Part shown: positions 23,891 through 31,136 of the stretch, piece after piece
Layout of the letters: each line of letters begins with the position of its first letter
How positions within the stretch are numbered: the first letter of the stretch is position 1
NCBI GenBank assembly: GCA_903932155.1
Contig: CAIZFH010000150.1
Location: forward strand, 1 to 40,282
Source of the DNA: an uncultured Granulicella sp.
Lineage (GTDB): Bacteria; Acidobacteriota; Terriglobia; Terriglobales; Acidobacteriaceae
Length of the DNA stretch: 40,282 nucleotides
Direction of reading: 5' to 3'
Position numbers and translations under genes: made by a program
The notes under the pieces: generated by a model
Database searches by the model: none
Seen by the model: the letters and a program-made list of their open reading frames with translations, nothing else
What the model was told of the DNA's origin: nothing

Positions 23891-24149
23891 GGCGCTTCAT
23901 ATCAACAACCCGGCAGTTGAACAGAAGGTTCGGGAGATGGCCTTGGCGGCTGGCGAATCCATCACAGATGCGATAGGCAAGGCGGCGGATGAGCGGATCG
24001 CTCGTCTAAGGCCATCTGAAGTAGATCCTGCATCTCCTAATGTAGATGAGATATTAGAGCTAATGCGTAGCTTTAAGTTAAAGCCGATCAATACGGAATT
24101 GACGAACGACGAGATTCTGGGCTATGGCCCGGATGGAATCTGCGAGTAA
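23889..24149 (+). CDS. vapB: VapB-type antitoxin (PSK-type transcription factor family)
   Basis: 86 residues from the ATG at 23889, which gives the family's standard N-terminus MALHINNPAVEQKVREMA. In-frame ATGs at 23874 and 23883 are possible earlier starts. The N-terminal half forms a ribbon-helix-helix-like DNA-binding region (GESITDAIGKAADERIARL). The C-terminal half, ending GYGPDGICE, would wrap around and inhibit the VapC toxin. No ribosome site precedes the ATG, which fits a leaderless or nearly leaderless message. The stop overlaps the vapC ATG (TAATG). Confidence 0.85.
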   Translation: MALHINNPAVEQKVREMALAAGESITDAIGKAADERIARLRPSEVDPASPNVDEILELMRSFKLKPINTELTNDEILGYGPDGICE

Positions 24150-24535
24150 TGGTCATCGACTCGTCTGCGATTCTTGCGATTTTTTTGGAAGAGTCTGATG
24201 CATCGATCTATGCCTCTGCGATTCTGAATGATGTCAGGCGTTTAGTCTCGGCTGCAACACTGGCAGAGGCATCCATTGTGGCAATCCGTCGGCGAGAGCC
24301 AGATCCGATCGCTGCCCTCGATATCCTGATGACGCGGTTGAGGCTGGTGGTCATCCCGGTCGATCATGAACAGGCATTACTTGCGCGGGACGGATTTCGA
24401 CGGTTCGGCAAAGGGCGGCATCCAGCTGGACTGAACTTTGGCGATTGTTTCTCCTATGCGCTGGCGAAGCAGCGGGGAGAGCCTCTGCTCTTCAAGGGCG
24501 TCGACTTCAGTCAGACGGATGTAGAAATCGCATAG
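24149..24535 (+). CDS. vapC: VapC-type PIN-domain ribonuclease toxin
   Basis: 128 residues, the usual VapC size. PIN-domain Mg2+-dependent ribonucleases of this group cleave tRNA or rRNA when released from the antitoxin. The expected acidic residues are present: Asp4 (MVIDSSAIL), Glu40 (TLAEAS), Asp99 (NFGDCFSYALA) and Asp119 (FKGVDFSQTD). The site therefore looks intact. It overlaps vapB by one base and is certainly cotranscribed and coupled with it. The pair lies between an ABC exporter and a YiaK-like reductase with no sign of a surrounding mobile element. Confidence 0.92.
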   Translation: MVIDSSAILAIFLEESDASIYASAILNDVRRLVSAATLAEASIVAIRRREPDPIAALDILMTRLRLVVIPVDHEQALLARDGFRRFGKGRHPAGLNFGDCFSYALAKQRGEPLLFKGVDFSQTDVEIA

Positions 24536-24557
24536 CTGACTTAGACTGGACACTGCC

Positions 24558-25571
24558 ATGCTGCGAGTACCCTACGCCGAACTCTACAATGCACTGCATC
24601 TTGCGACGCTGCACCTGGGCCTGGTGGGCGAGCGCGCCGAACTCTGTGCCCGGCTGTTTGCAGAGACCACGCGCGACGGAGTTTACACCCACGGCCTCAA
24701 CCGATTTCCACGTTTCGCAGCGATGCTGGCTAACGGATGCATCGACGTAGCAGCCGAGCCGACGTGCGTGGCCAGCGCCGGCGCGCTGGAGCGCTGGGAG
24801 GGGCATCTGGGGCCCGGCAACCTAAACGCATACGCGGCCATGGTGCGCGCCATCGAGTTGGCTCGCGAGCACGGTCTAGGCGGGATCGCGATGGCCGACA
24901 CCAACCACTGGATGCGCGGCGGCAGCTACGGCTGGCTGGCGGCGGAGGCTGGCGTCTTCGCCATGTGCTGGACCAACACACTGGCCAACCTACCTGCCTG
25001 GGGTACCGCCACTCCGACGCTGGGTAACAACCCTTTGGTGATCGCGATTCCGCGTCCGGATGGAGCACATGTTGTACTCGACATGGCGATGTCGCAGTTC
25101 TCCTACGGGTCAATCTCAGCTTACGCAGCGCGTGGCGAACCGTTACCCGTTCCAGGGGGATTCGATGCAGCGGGCAATCCGACTACCGACGCAGCCATTC
25201 TGGAGGTCTCGCAGCGCGCGCTGCCTATTGGCTACTGGAAGGGTTCCGGCCTGTCGCTGGTGCTGGACATGCTAGCTGCAATGCTCTCCGGCGGCCGAGC
25301 CACACACCAGCTACTCCGCGATTCGCTGCACGAATCCGGCCTGAGCCAGATATTCCTTGCTATTGATCCTTCGAGCTTCGCGGATCGTGCCGAGCTTGAT
25401 CGCATCGCCAATGGCATTCTGGAATCGCTTGAAGCTGCCGTCCCGCTCGACCCCGCCCGCCCCGTGCGATATCCCGGCCAACAGACGCTGCGCCTGCGGG
25501 AAGAGAACCTTCGACTGGGAGTTCCGGTCGATTCTGTGGTCTGGGAACAACTGCTTGCCTTGTCGTTCTAG
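24558..25571 (+). CDS. Ldh-family NAD(P)H-dependent oxidoreductase, YiaK (2,3-diketo-L-gulonate reductase)-like
   Basis: 337 residues, the normal length for the malate/L-lactate/ureidoglycolate dehydrogenase family, which has its own fold unrelated to classical Rossmann dehydrogenases. Family marks are DGVYTHGLNRFPRF with the catalytic-type His, NHWMRGGSYGW, AWGTATPTLGNNPLVIAIPR and GGFDAAGNPTTD. The NHWMRGGSYGW block closely recalls E. coli YiaK, which reduces 2,3-diketo-L-gulonate. There are no other sugar-acid genes nearby, so the substrate stays open. It starts 22 bp behind vapC on the same strand. Confidence 0.85.
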   Translation: MLRVPYAELYNALHLATLHLGLVGERAELCARLFAETTRDGVYTHGLNRFPRFAAMLANGCIDVAAEPTCVASAGALERWEGHLGPGNLNAYAAMVRAIELAREHGLGGIAMADTNHWMRGGSYGWLAAEAGVFAMCWTNTLANLPAWGTATPTLGNNPLVIAIPRPDGAHVVLDMAMSQFSYGSISAYAARGEPLPVPGGFDAAGNPTTDAAILEVSQRALPIGYWKGSGLSLVLDMLAAMLSGGRATHQLLRDSLHESGLSQIFLAIDPSSFADRAELDRIANGILESLEAAVPLDPARPVRYPGQQTLRLREENLRLGVPVDSVVWEQLLALSF

Positions 25572-26056
25572 AGTGACTGATTGTGTCCTACCGGACCGGT
25601 GAAGACCGGGGTGTCCCAAAGTATAGCTTGCGGGACTCGACACGCGCGGAAGCAGGGGGAACCTGTTGGGACTGGGGCGGCTTGGGCTTGTTGGGTTGTG
25701 TTGCGGACGCAGCAAGCTCTATTTTGCTGAAGTTGAACGCCATGCCGGCCACACTGCACGGAGTAAGATGCGGCGTAGGCAAGCTACACCGGTCCCTGTG
25801 CGATCCCACAGCCCGGAAACGAATCATCGGAGATCCATTTTGATTTTTTGCGGACGAATGACTACTGGGTGGCGCAACGAATCGATTCCTGATGACGGTT
25901 GGAACTGGGGCGGGTTGGCAGCCATTACGGATTGCTCCAGTGCAAACGGCTAAATGACTTACGAGTCCTATGATTTGCGCTGGAACCTCAACGAACCATA
26001 GCACTTGCTTGCTATGGGTTGCAGCGCAAGTTGTATTCACAGGAGACGAGGTGAGG
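25572..26056. other. 485-bp gap without a convincing gene
   Basis: The gap lies between the convergent YiaK-like gene and mscL. No reading frame here has plausible codon use or recognisable similarity. It holds two imperfect copies of a 21-base word (25665-25685 and 25898-25918, 19 of 21 identical, core ACTGGGGCGG) and, near its right end, the hairpin listed at 25996-26017. It may be the decayed remnant of a gene, but nothing supports a specific one. Confidence 0.5.
25996..26017. terminator. Perfect 8-bp hairpin downstream of mscL
   Basis: CCATAGCA and TGCTATGG flank a six-base loop. The stem lies 40 bp past the mscL stop on the minus strand and could end or stabilise that transcript. No T-run follows on either strand, so it is not a textbook intrinsic terminator. 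Confidence 0.4.
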
Positions 26057-26452
26057 TTACGCCACCGGCTGGGTGCAAAACTTGCAACGGCGGGCCGGTA
26101 GAGGAATCTCCGAAAGGCACTCAGTGCACGTCTTGGTAGTTGGCGCGACGGGCGCGTTCGCCTTGGCCATCAGATACTTCAAAGGCAGCACCACGAAGAA
26201 GTAGATCATGCTGGCCACGATCAGGAAGTTGATGATGGCGTTCAGGAAACTGCCGTACTTGATGAGCGTTCCGTGAAGAGAGAAGGCGAGGCCGGAGAAG
26301 TCGGGCGTCTTCACAATGGCAGCGATCAGCTGCATCAGGATGTCTTTGGTAAACGAGGTAACTACCGCGCCGAAGGCCGTGCCGATGAGGACGGCGACTG
26401 CTAGTTCGACCACGTTACCACGCAGGATAAAGTCGCGAAATCCCTTAAGCAC
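26057..26452 (-). CDS. mscL: Large-conductance mechanosensitive channel MscL with zinc-ribbon tail
   Basis: 131 residues. MscL is a homopentameric inner-membrane pore that opens under membrane tension to release solutes during osmotic downshock. The N-terminal helix and first transmembrane segment read FRDFILRGNVVELAVAVLIG, followed by the conserved GAVVTSFTKDIL. A second membrane helix is at about 70-92 (AIINFLIVASMIYFFVVLPL). The C-terminal end is unusual for E. coli-type MscL: C109, C112, C123 and C126 form a CX2C-X10-CX2C zinc ribbon. The start is a GTG at 26452 with AAGGAG six bases upstream. Its upstream neighbour on the same strand, the M1-like gene, ends about 60 bp away. Confidence 0.95.
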   Translation of the reverse strand: MLKGFRDFILRGNVVELAVAVLIGTAFGAVVTSFTKDILMQLIAAIVKTPDFSGLAFSLHGTLIKYGSFLNAIINFLIVASMIYFFVVLPLKYLMAKANAPVAPTTKTCTECLSEIPLPARRCKFCTQPVA

Positions 26453-26510
26453 GGTGAACTCCTTGAATGAGATTTACGGGGCTGAGTATAGCGCAAGTGG
26501 GGGACGGCGG

Positions 26511-28550
26511 TTAATTATCGGTGCGTGCGCATTTGTAAGGGGAAGCGAGGCGGACGCGAGCTTCGTTGATGGCTCCCTGGGTGTTGTCGTTGGTCTGGAC
26601 GGCGAGACGATACTCGTTGACAGCGCGCTCCCTTTGGCCTGTGCAGTCGAAGATATAGCCCAGGTGGATGTGACTCCAGACCTCAGTCCAGCGCGGGTCC
26701 CCGTCCCCACGCAGGGCGTCACGGAAGCTGTTGGCGGAGGCCTGATAATTGCGCTGCATGAAGAAGACCTCTGCGATGCGATAGGCGGCCAGCGAGCTGG
26801 ATTTATTTTCGTCGAGGGCCTTCTGGTACTCAGCGAGCGCACCGACGAGGTCACCCTGCGCGACCATCTGCTGTCCACGCAGCACGGCCACGCGGATGGC
26901 CAGGTCGGGCGTGCTCTTGAGCAGCCAATTCTCCGGGTCGATGGAGATGCGTCGCGGGCGGCCGAAGGTCTCGACGGTATAGGACGAGTCGGTGCCCGCC
27001 ACATCGATGCGCCGGTCTTCGGTCTTGCCGTCGGTCTCGATCCGCAGCTCCACTGGCATGCGGAAGAGGTCGAGGTCCTCGCTGATGGATCCGACAGTAC
27101 GGAAGCCCTTATTGTTGCCCAGGCGGTAGACGGCGTATTTATCGGTGAAGGCAGGTGCGCCGGTGCCGTCGATCCACTCGGAGAAAAATGGCGTGAGTTC
27201 CAGGTGGGAGCCCACGTTGTTTGCTCCGTTGACCGTCTGCGCCTCGGCGACGGTCTCGACCTGGGAGGTGCGGATGCTCTTGTCGGCGTACTGCGAGAGC
27301 AGGTTGCGAAGGAAGCCCTGGAAGGTGTCGTCGCCCATCTGCCAGCGGAGCATATGGAAGACCATGGCTCCCTTTTCCAGGGTCATCGACTGGAACTGGG
27401 GCGAGAAGGGATCGAGGCGGCCCAGCGTGCTGAGCGGCTCGGTATCGTAGGCCAGCGCACCGGCTGAGACATCGCCTATTGCGGTCTGGAAGGCGTTCTT
27501 GCCGGCGGAGTCTTCCAGGTACATCAGCTCGCCGTAGCGACTCATGCCGTTGGTGATCCAGGCGTCGTTGAGCGTGTCGGGCGAGACTTCGGAGCCCCAC
27601 CACTGGTGGGCCAGGGTGTTAGCCAGCAGCCTCTGCGAGTTGTGATCTACGATGCGGTTGCCGGCGATACACGCCATCTCAGGCGCCCAGGAGGCGGAGA
27701 CGGCGTCCTCGGGCAGTTCGACAATGTTGATGCGGCCGGAATCGGGTTGGCCAAAGAGGTTGGTCATAAACTCAAACTCACGCCCTGCGAGTGCGGCGAA
27801 CTCCGGCGCGCCGTCCTTGCGTTTTTCGGTGACATAGACGTGGACGTTGCTGATGCCGGAGGCGGTGATGGGGGGCAGGAACTTGCCCGCGACGATGGTT
27901 CCGGGAAATCCCGGCTTCGACCATGTGAAGCTGAACTCGTTGCGCCCGTCCGGCATGGACTTCTTCGATGAGACCCCGCTGCCGACAGCGGTGTAGTCCG
28001 CAGGCACACGGATGTGCATCTCGGCGGTGAAGCGATCGGTGAAGAGGCCAGTCATGGGAAACCAGCGGCCAGGGTAGAGCAACATGCTGATGGGATCGGC
28101 GATGGCGGCCAGCTTGATGCCGTCTACGGGGCTAGTGTCGGAGCCGGTGAGCGTGCCAGCGTAGGTGAAGTGGAAAGTATTGCTGGAGCCTTTGGGTAGC
28201 GGCGCAGGCAGGGTGACGCGCACAGTAAAGTTGGAGGACAGCCGTTCGGAGTTGAGCGCCGCGCCGGAATTGTCGGTGAGCGATGTGACGTTTAGGCCGT
28301 TATTCAATTCAAAGCTGGCACTCGTGAGGTCTTCCAGGGCGGTGAAGGTGACATCGGCGGTGGCCGTGAGCTTGCCGGTAGAGGGGTCGAGGTCGGCGTT
28401 GATGACGTAACCGCTGATGTTGATCAGCGAGCGCACAGGCGCAGCGGAAGCTGGCATTGAGAACGCGCAGGTGGCCAATAACCCAGCGGCGAGCGCATGG
28501 AGATTACGGACAGTCCGAATTCTGAGTCGGGTTCGAGGTGTAAGTGACAT
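26511..28550 (-). CDS. M1 aminopeptidase-like protein lacking the zinc site, with C-terminal TPRs
   Basis: 679 residues from the ATG at 28550; a TTG at 28589 is a weaker alternative. A signal peptide ends near MPASAA. Residues about 40-430 have the M1 peptidase architecture (N-terminal beta domain, then the thermolysin-like domain). However, the HEXXH zinc motif reads N311-T-L-A-H315 before QWWG, and the third ligand position, 19 residues after His315, is Asn334 (WITNGMSRY) instead of Glu. The GXMEN exopeptidase motif is also degraded (APEMACI). Peptidase activity is therefore unlikely. TPR-like repeats follow at about 575-670 (GDLVGALAEYQKALDENK; WTEVWSHIHLGYIFDCTGQRERA). It may be a binding or scaffold protein of the envelope. 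Most automatic annotation would call it a peptidase. Confidence 0.85.
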   Translation of the reverse strand: MSLTPRTRLRIRTVRNLHALAAGLLATCAFSMPASAAPVRSLINISGYVINADLDPSTGKLTATADVTFTALEDLTSASFELNNGLNVTSLTDNSGAALNSERLSSNFTVRVTLPAPLPKGSSNTFHFTYAGTLTGSDTSPVDGIKLAAIADPISMLLYPGRWFPMTGLFTDRFTAEMHIRVPADYTAVGSGVSSKKSMPDGRNEFSFTWSKPGFPGTIVAGKFLPPITASGISNVHVYVTEKRKDGAPEFAALAGREFEFMTNLFGQPDSGRINIVELPEDAVSASWAPEMACIAGNRIVDHNSQRLLANTLAHQWWGSEVSPDTLNDAWITNGMSRYGELMYLEDSAGKNAFQTAIGDVSAGALAYDTEPLSTLGRLDPFSPQFQSMTLEKGAMVFHMLRWQMGDDTFQGFLRNLLSQYADKSIRTSQVETVAEAQTVNGANNVGSHLELTPFFSEWIDGTGAPAFTDKYAVYRLGNNKGFRTVGSISEDLDLFRMPVELRIETDGKTEDRRIDVAGTDSSYTVETFGRPRRISIDPENWLLKSTPDLAIRVAVLRGQQMVAQGDLVGALAEYQKALDENKSSSLAAYRIAEVFFMQRNYQASANSFRDALRGDGDPRWTEVWSHIHLGYIFDCTGQRERAVNEYRLAVQTNDNTQGAINEARVRLASPYKCARTDN

Positions 28551-28625
28551 GCTTGCGGCAATCCTCAATGACGGTTCAGCCTGGAACAATGGTAAAGCCC
28601 TGCGGGCGATTCTGGAGATTGGATG

Positions 28626-28649
28626 CAGCAGCCGTCTTGCCGGCTGTTG
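28626..28649. terminator. 9-bp hairpin downstream of lpxB
   Basis: CAGCAGCCG and CGGCTGTTG (one G-U pair) enclose the loop TCTTGC, 15 bp beyond the lpxB stop on the minus strand and before the M1-like gene. No T-run follows, so termination is only possible. Confidence 0.35.
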
Positions 28650-28664
28650 TTGAGACCCAAAAGG

Positions 28665-29942
28665 TTAGACGCTTGTTGCGAGGCTTCGGGGTACGCCGGT
28701 TTTGGTAACTTGCAGAAGCTGAACAACGGCGTCCGAGACGCGGAGGAGTGGATCGGCGGGATGTCCTGATTGGGCGGGGGTTGGCAATAGCCGGATGCGG
28801 ACGTCGGCGAGGTCTGCGATCATCTGGTGGCGAACGGGCGTTTCGTCCAGAAGGGGGCGCAGCGCTGCGGCCACGTTGGCGGCGGTAAAGCGCTGGTTGA
28901 GCAGCTCGGGAACGATGCGCCGCCCCGCAACCAGGTTGGCCATCGCAATGGGTAGATGCCCGTCGGCGTCCGGTTGGGCGGGAATCTCGGCGGGGTAGCG
29001 GATGAGCCGCTTGGCCAGCGCGAAGGTGAGCGCGGAGACGCGATAGACAACTACGAAGGGGTTGCCGATGCCGAGTGCCTGCACCGTCGCCGTGCCGCTG
29101 GCGACGACCGAGGCGCGCGCGTGGAATAATGCTGTTCGCGCATCGGGGACGAGCCTCACAGTTGGGATACTCGCGGTTGGATCGGCCTCCTCACGCCACC
29201 AGCGAAGCTGACCATCGACCTGGAATTGCACTTGATCGAGACTAAGTGTAGAAGCAACTGGAATCAGATACTCAGCATCGCGCGGAAACCGCACGGCCAT
29301 GTCCAACATTTCCGCCAGATTCTTATGAACCTCGCTCTGTCGGCTGCCGGGGAGAAGAGCGATCCATGTTTTTGAGGGATCGAGTTCGTATTTTGTAGCG
29401 TATTCTTCGCGCGTGATAGTCGGCAGCGGAAGCGCGGCCAGCGGATGGCCGACAAACTCTGCGTCTACACCGCGGTCCTGGTAGAAGGGGGCCTCGAAGG
29501 GGAAGATCACCATCATGCGGTCGACGTAGCGCTGGACGAGACGTATGCGTCCGCGCTTCCATGCCCACAGTTGCGGGCTGACGAACCAGAGCACGGGAAC
29601 GCCGAGGCGCTTGAGGTGTTTGGCGAGGCGGAAATTTACCTCGGGGAAGTCGATGAGGATAGCAACGTCGGGCCGGTTGCGCCGAATGGACGCCACCAGC
29701 TTGCGGTACTGGGCGTAGATGTAGGGTGCGTGGCGGATGACCTCGGTGAAGCCCATGTGGGCGACGTCCTCGGCGCGGACGATGCGCTCGAGGCCATTAT
29801 CGGCCATCTCGGTGCCACCTAGACCGGTGAAGCTGGCTTCAGGCAGGCGGGTGCGCAAATGGGAGATTATGCCTGCGCCGTAGTGGTCGCCCGAGGCCTC
29901 GCCAGCGGAGAGAAAGATGCGCGGATTGGAAACGGTAGCGAT
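28665..29942 (-). CDS. lpxB: Lipid-A-disaccharide synthase LpxB, without a canonical start codon
   Basis: About 425 residues if read from an ATC at 29942. LpxB joins UDP-2,3-diacylglucosamine and lipid X to form the lipid A disaccharide at the inner membrane. The body is typical: IFLSAGEASGDHYGA near the N-terminus, FTGLGGTEM, LIDFPEVNFRLAK, WFVSPQLWAWKRGR, FPFEAPFYQ, VGHPLA, LLPGSRQSEV and VASGTATVQALG. The frame upstream of the SAGEASGD motif runs without ATG, GTG or TTG to a TAA at 29952-29954. Four codons further up is ATG (29964-29966), which overlaps the hicA stop. The first ordinary start inside the frame, TTG at 29858, would delete the conserved SAGEASGD block. Either a rare start (ATC) is used, a nonsense mutation has occurred, or the base sequence is wrong. 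Family call is certain; functional state is not. Confidence 0.85.
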   Translation of the reverse strand: MATVSNPRIFLSAGEASGDHYGAGIISHLRTRLPEASFTGLGGTEMADNGLERIVRAEDVAHMGFTEVIRHAPYIYAQYRKLVASIRRNRPDVAILIDFPEVNFRLAKHLKRLGVPVLWFVSPQLWAWKRGRIRLVQRYVDRMMVIFPFEAPFYQDRGVDAEFVGHPLAALPLPTITREEYATKYELDPSKTWIALLPGSRQSEVHKNLAEMLDMAVRFPRDAEYLIPVASTLSLDQVQFQVDGQLRWWREEADPTASIPTVRLVPDARTALFHARASVVASGTATVQALGIGNPFVVVYRVSALTFALAKRLIRYPAEIPAQPDADGHLPIAMANLVAGRRIVPELLNQRFTAANVAAALRPLLDETPVRHQMIADLADVRIRLLPTPAQSGHPADPLLRVSDAVVQLLQVTKTGVPRSLATSV

Positions 29943-29962
29943 GGACGTAGTTTAGAGCAACG

Positions 29963-30202
29963 TCATAGGTCGCGGAGGATATCTTCGCGGGAAACTTGCT
30001 TATGCGCTGCGATCTGACTGAGGATTTTGCTGAAAGTTCCAATCCTCAACGGAGTATGCGCGGGGATCACTTGCTTTGACCGAGAAGGAGTTTCGGTGCG
30101 CAGCATAATATGGCTTCCAACCTGCGTGATCCGCGTGTATCCCCAGTGGCGACAAATGTGGTCGGCCAGTCGTTCGCCACTGATGTTGCGCGGGAGCTTC
30201 AT
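29963..30202 (-). CDS. hicA: HicA-type mRNA interferase toxin
   Basis: 79 residues, a small basic double-stranded-RNA-binding-like fold (YcfA/HicA). Family marks are LPRNISGERLADHICRHWGY, then VGSHIML with the catalytic-type His31, VIPAHTPLRIGT and the end SREDILRDL. HicA toxins cleave mRNA when released from HicB. Its ATG overlaps the hicB stop by four bases, so the antitoxin comes first (hicBA order). Its stop TGA overlaps an ATG in the lpxB frame (ATGA), which places the toxin gene directly against lpxB. Confidence 0.87.
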   Translation of the reverse strand: MKLPRNISGERLADHICRHWGYTRITQVGSHIMLRTETPSRSKQVIPAHTPLRIGTFSKILSQIAAHKQVSREDILRDL

Positions 30203-30408
30203 GCGACGGCGAGAACTTCGTCTCTTCTGAGGTGGAGACGTATGTTAGCCGGTTTGGGTTCGTCGAAGTAGTAGGCTTCGACGGCCTCCTTGACATTGGC
30301 GCGCAACTGCTCCCACGAGTCGGCCTCGGTGACGATGTTCTCGCCGAGAGCTTCTGCGATAAATCCGCCGTCTGACTCCTGCGTGACTTCAAAGACGAGT
30401 TCGCTCAT
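30199..30408 (-). CDS. hicB: HicB-type antitoxin
   Basis: 69 residues, the short HicB form: a partly degraded RNase H-like domain (VFEVTQESDGGFIAEALGENIVTEADSWEQLRANVKEAV) that masks the HicA active site. No separate helix-turn-helix or ribbon-helix-helix DNA-binding domain is visible after it, so autoregulation by this protein alone is not evident. It reads divergently from the YdeI-like gene, with only about 36 bp between starts. A TATATT box lies just before the ATG on its strand and could be a -10 element giving a very short leader. Confidence 0.85.
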   Translation of the reverse strand: MSELVFEVTQESDGGFIAEALGENIVTEADSWEQLRANVKEAVEAYYFDEPKPANIRLHLRRDEVLAVA

Positions 30409-30444
30409 AAGGACAATATACGATAGAGGCGAACGGAGGTGGGT

Positions 30445-31107
30445 GTGGCGGATCGTGCGAAGCGGTTCAAGGCAATGCTGGAGCCGCTGGGCGACGGCTT
30501 GGGGTGGGTAGTGGCGTGGCTACCCTTCGATGCGGCGAAGGCGTGGAAGAAGATGGTGCGGCAGCGCGTGACTGTTGAGGTGGGAGGCGAGATCTTTCGA
30601 ACATCTCTGTTTGCGGGTGCGCGGCGTGCAGGACAGTTTGTGCTGGTCAACAAGAAGATGCAGCGGGCGGCGGACGCGGGTGTAGGCACGATGGTAGAGT
30701 TTGCGATTGCGCCAGACCTGGAGCTGCGCGAGGCGGAGTTGCCGGACGAGCTAGCCGCGCTGCTGGACGACGAGCCGGGGTTGCGCAAGTGGTACGACGA
30801 GCTGACGGAGTATATGCGGCGGGAGATCGGCAAGTGGGTGATGGAGCCCAATAGCAACCAAGTGCGGATGCGGCGGGCCGAGCAGATGGCCGAGCGCCTG
30901 TTGGCCACCATGGAGGGCGAGCGAGAGCTGCCGCCGGTGATGAAAGCCGCGTTTCGATTGAGGCCAAAGGCCCGTGTGGGATGGGCACGGATGACCACAA
31001 CACAGCAGCGCAACGCGTTGATGGCGGTGTTCTACTATCAGACGCCGGATGCTCGCCAGAAACGCGTAGAGAAGCTCTGCGATGAAGCAGAGAAACGCGC
31101 GGGATAG
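30445..31107 (+). CDS. DUF1905 plus YdeI/OmpD-associated family protein
   Basis: 220 residues from the GTG at 30445, chosen because GGAGG lies five bases upstream. A GTG at 30439 is the alternative. The N-terminal half (about 1-95) is DUF1905-like (FKAMLEPLGDGLGWVVAWLPFDAAKAW; VEVGGEIFRTSLF). The middle (about 100-140) is the YdeI/OmpD-associated domain (ELPDELAALLDDEPGLRKWYDEL). The last 80 residues are basic and helical and end AEKRAG. Members are linked in the literature to bacteriocin or stress protection, but the biochemical role is unknown. It is divergent from hicB. Confidence 0.8.
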   Translation: MADRAKRFKAMLEPLGDGLGWVVAWLPFDAAKAWKKMVRQRVTVEVGGEIFRTSLFAGARRAGQFVLVNKKMQRAADAGVGTMVEFAIAPDLELREAELPDELAALLDDEPGLRKWYDELTEYMRREIGKWVMEPNSNQVRMRRAEQMAERLLATMEGERELPPVMKAAFRLRPKARVGWARMTTTQQRNALMAVFYYQTPDARQKRVEKLCDEAEKRAG

Positions 31108-31136
31108 TAACTCAATTTGCGCAACGTCGAGGTGGA

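Noticed and set aside
25583-26040. Frames of 86-150 codons on both strands in the empty gap
   Set aside because: No homology recognised, atypical composition, no ribosome sites and overlapping each other.
26316-27467. A 383-codon plus-strand frame
   Set aside because: It lies antisense to the mscL 5' end and the M1-like gene, both of which have clear homology in the other strand.
29839-30042. A short minus-strand frame bridging hicA and lpxB that might supply an lpxB start by frameshift
   Set aside because: It is in another frame and encodes nothing LpxB-like. No slippery sequence was seen; the missing start is reported as such.
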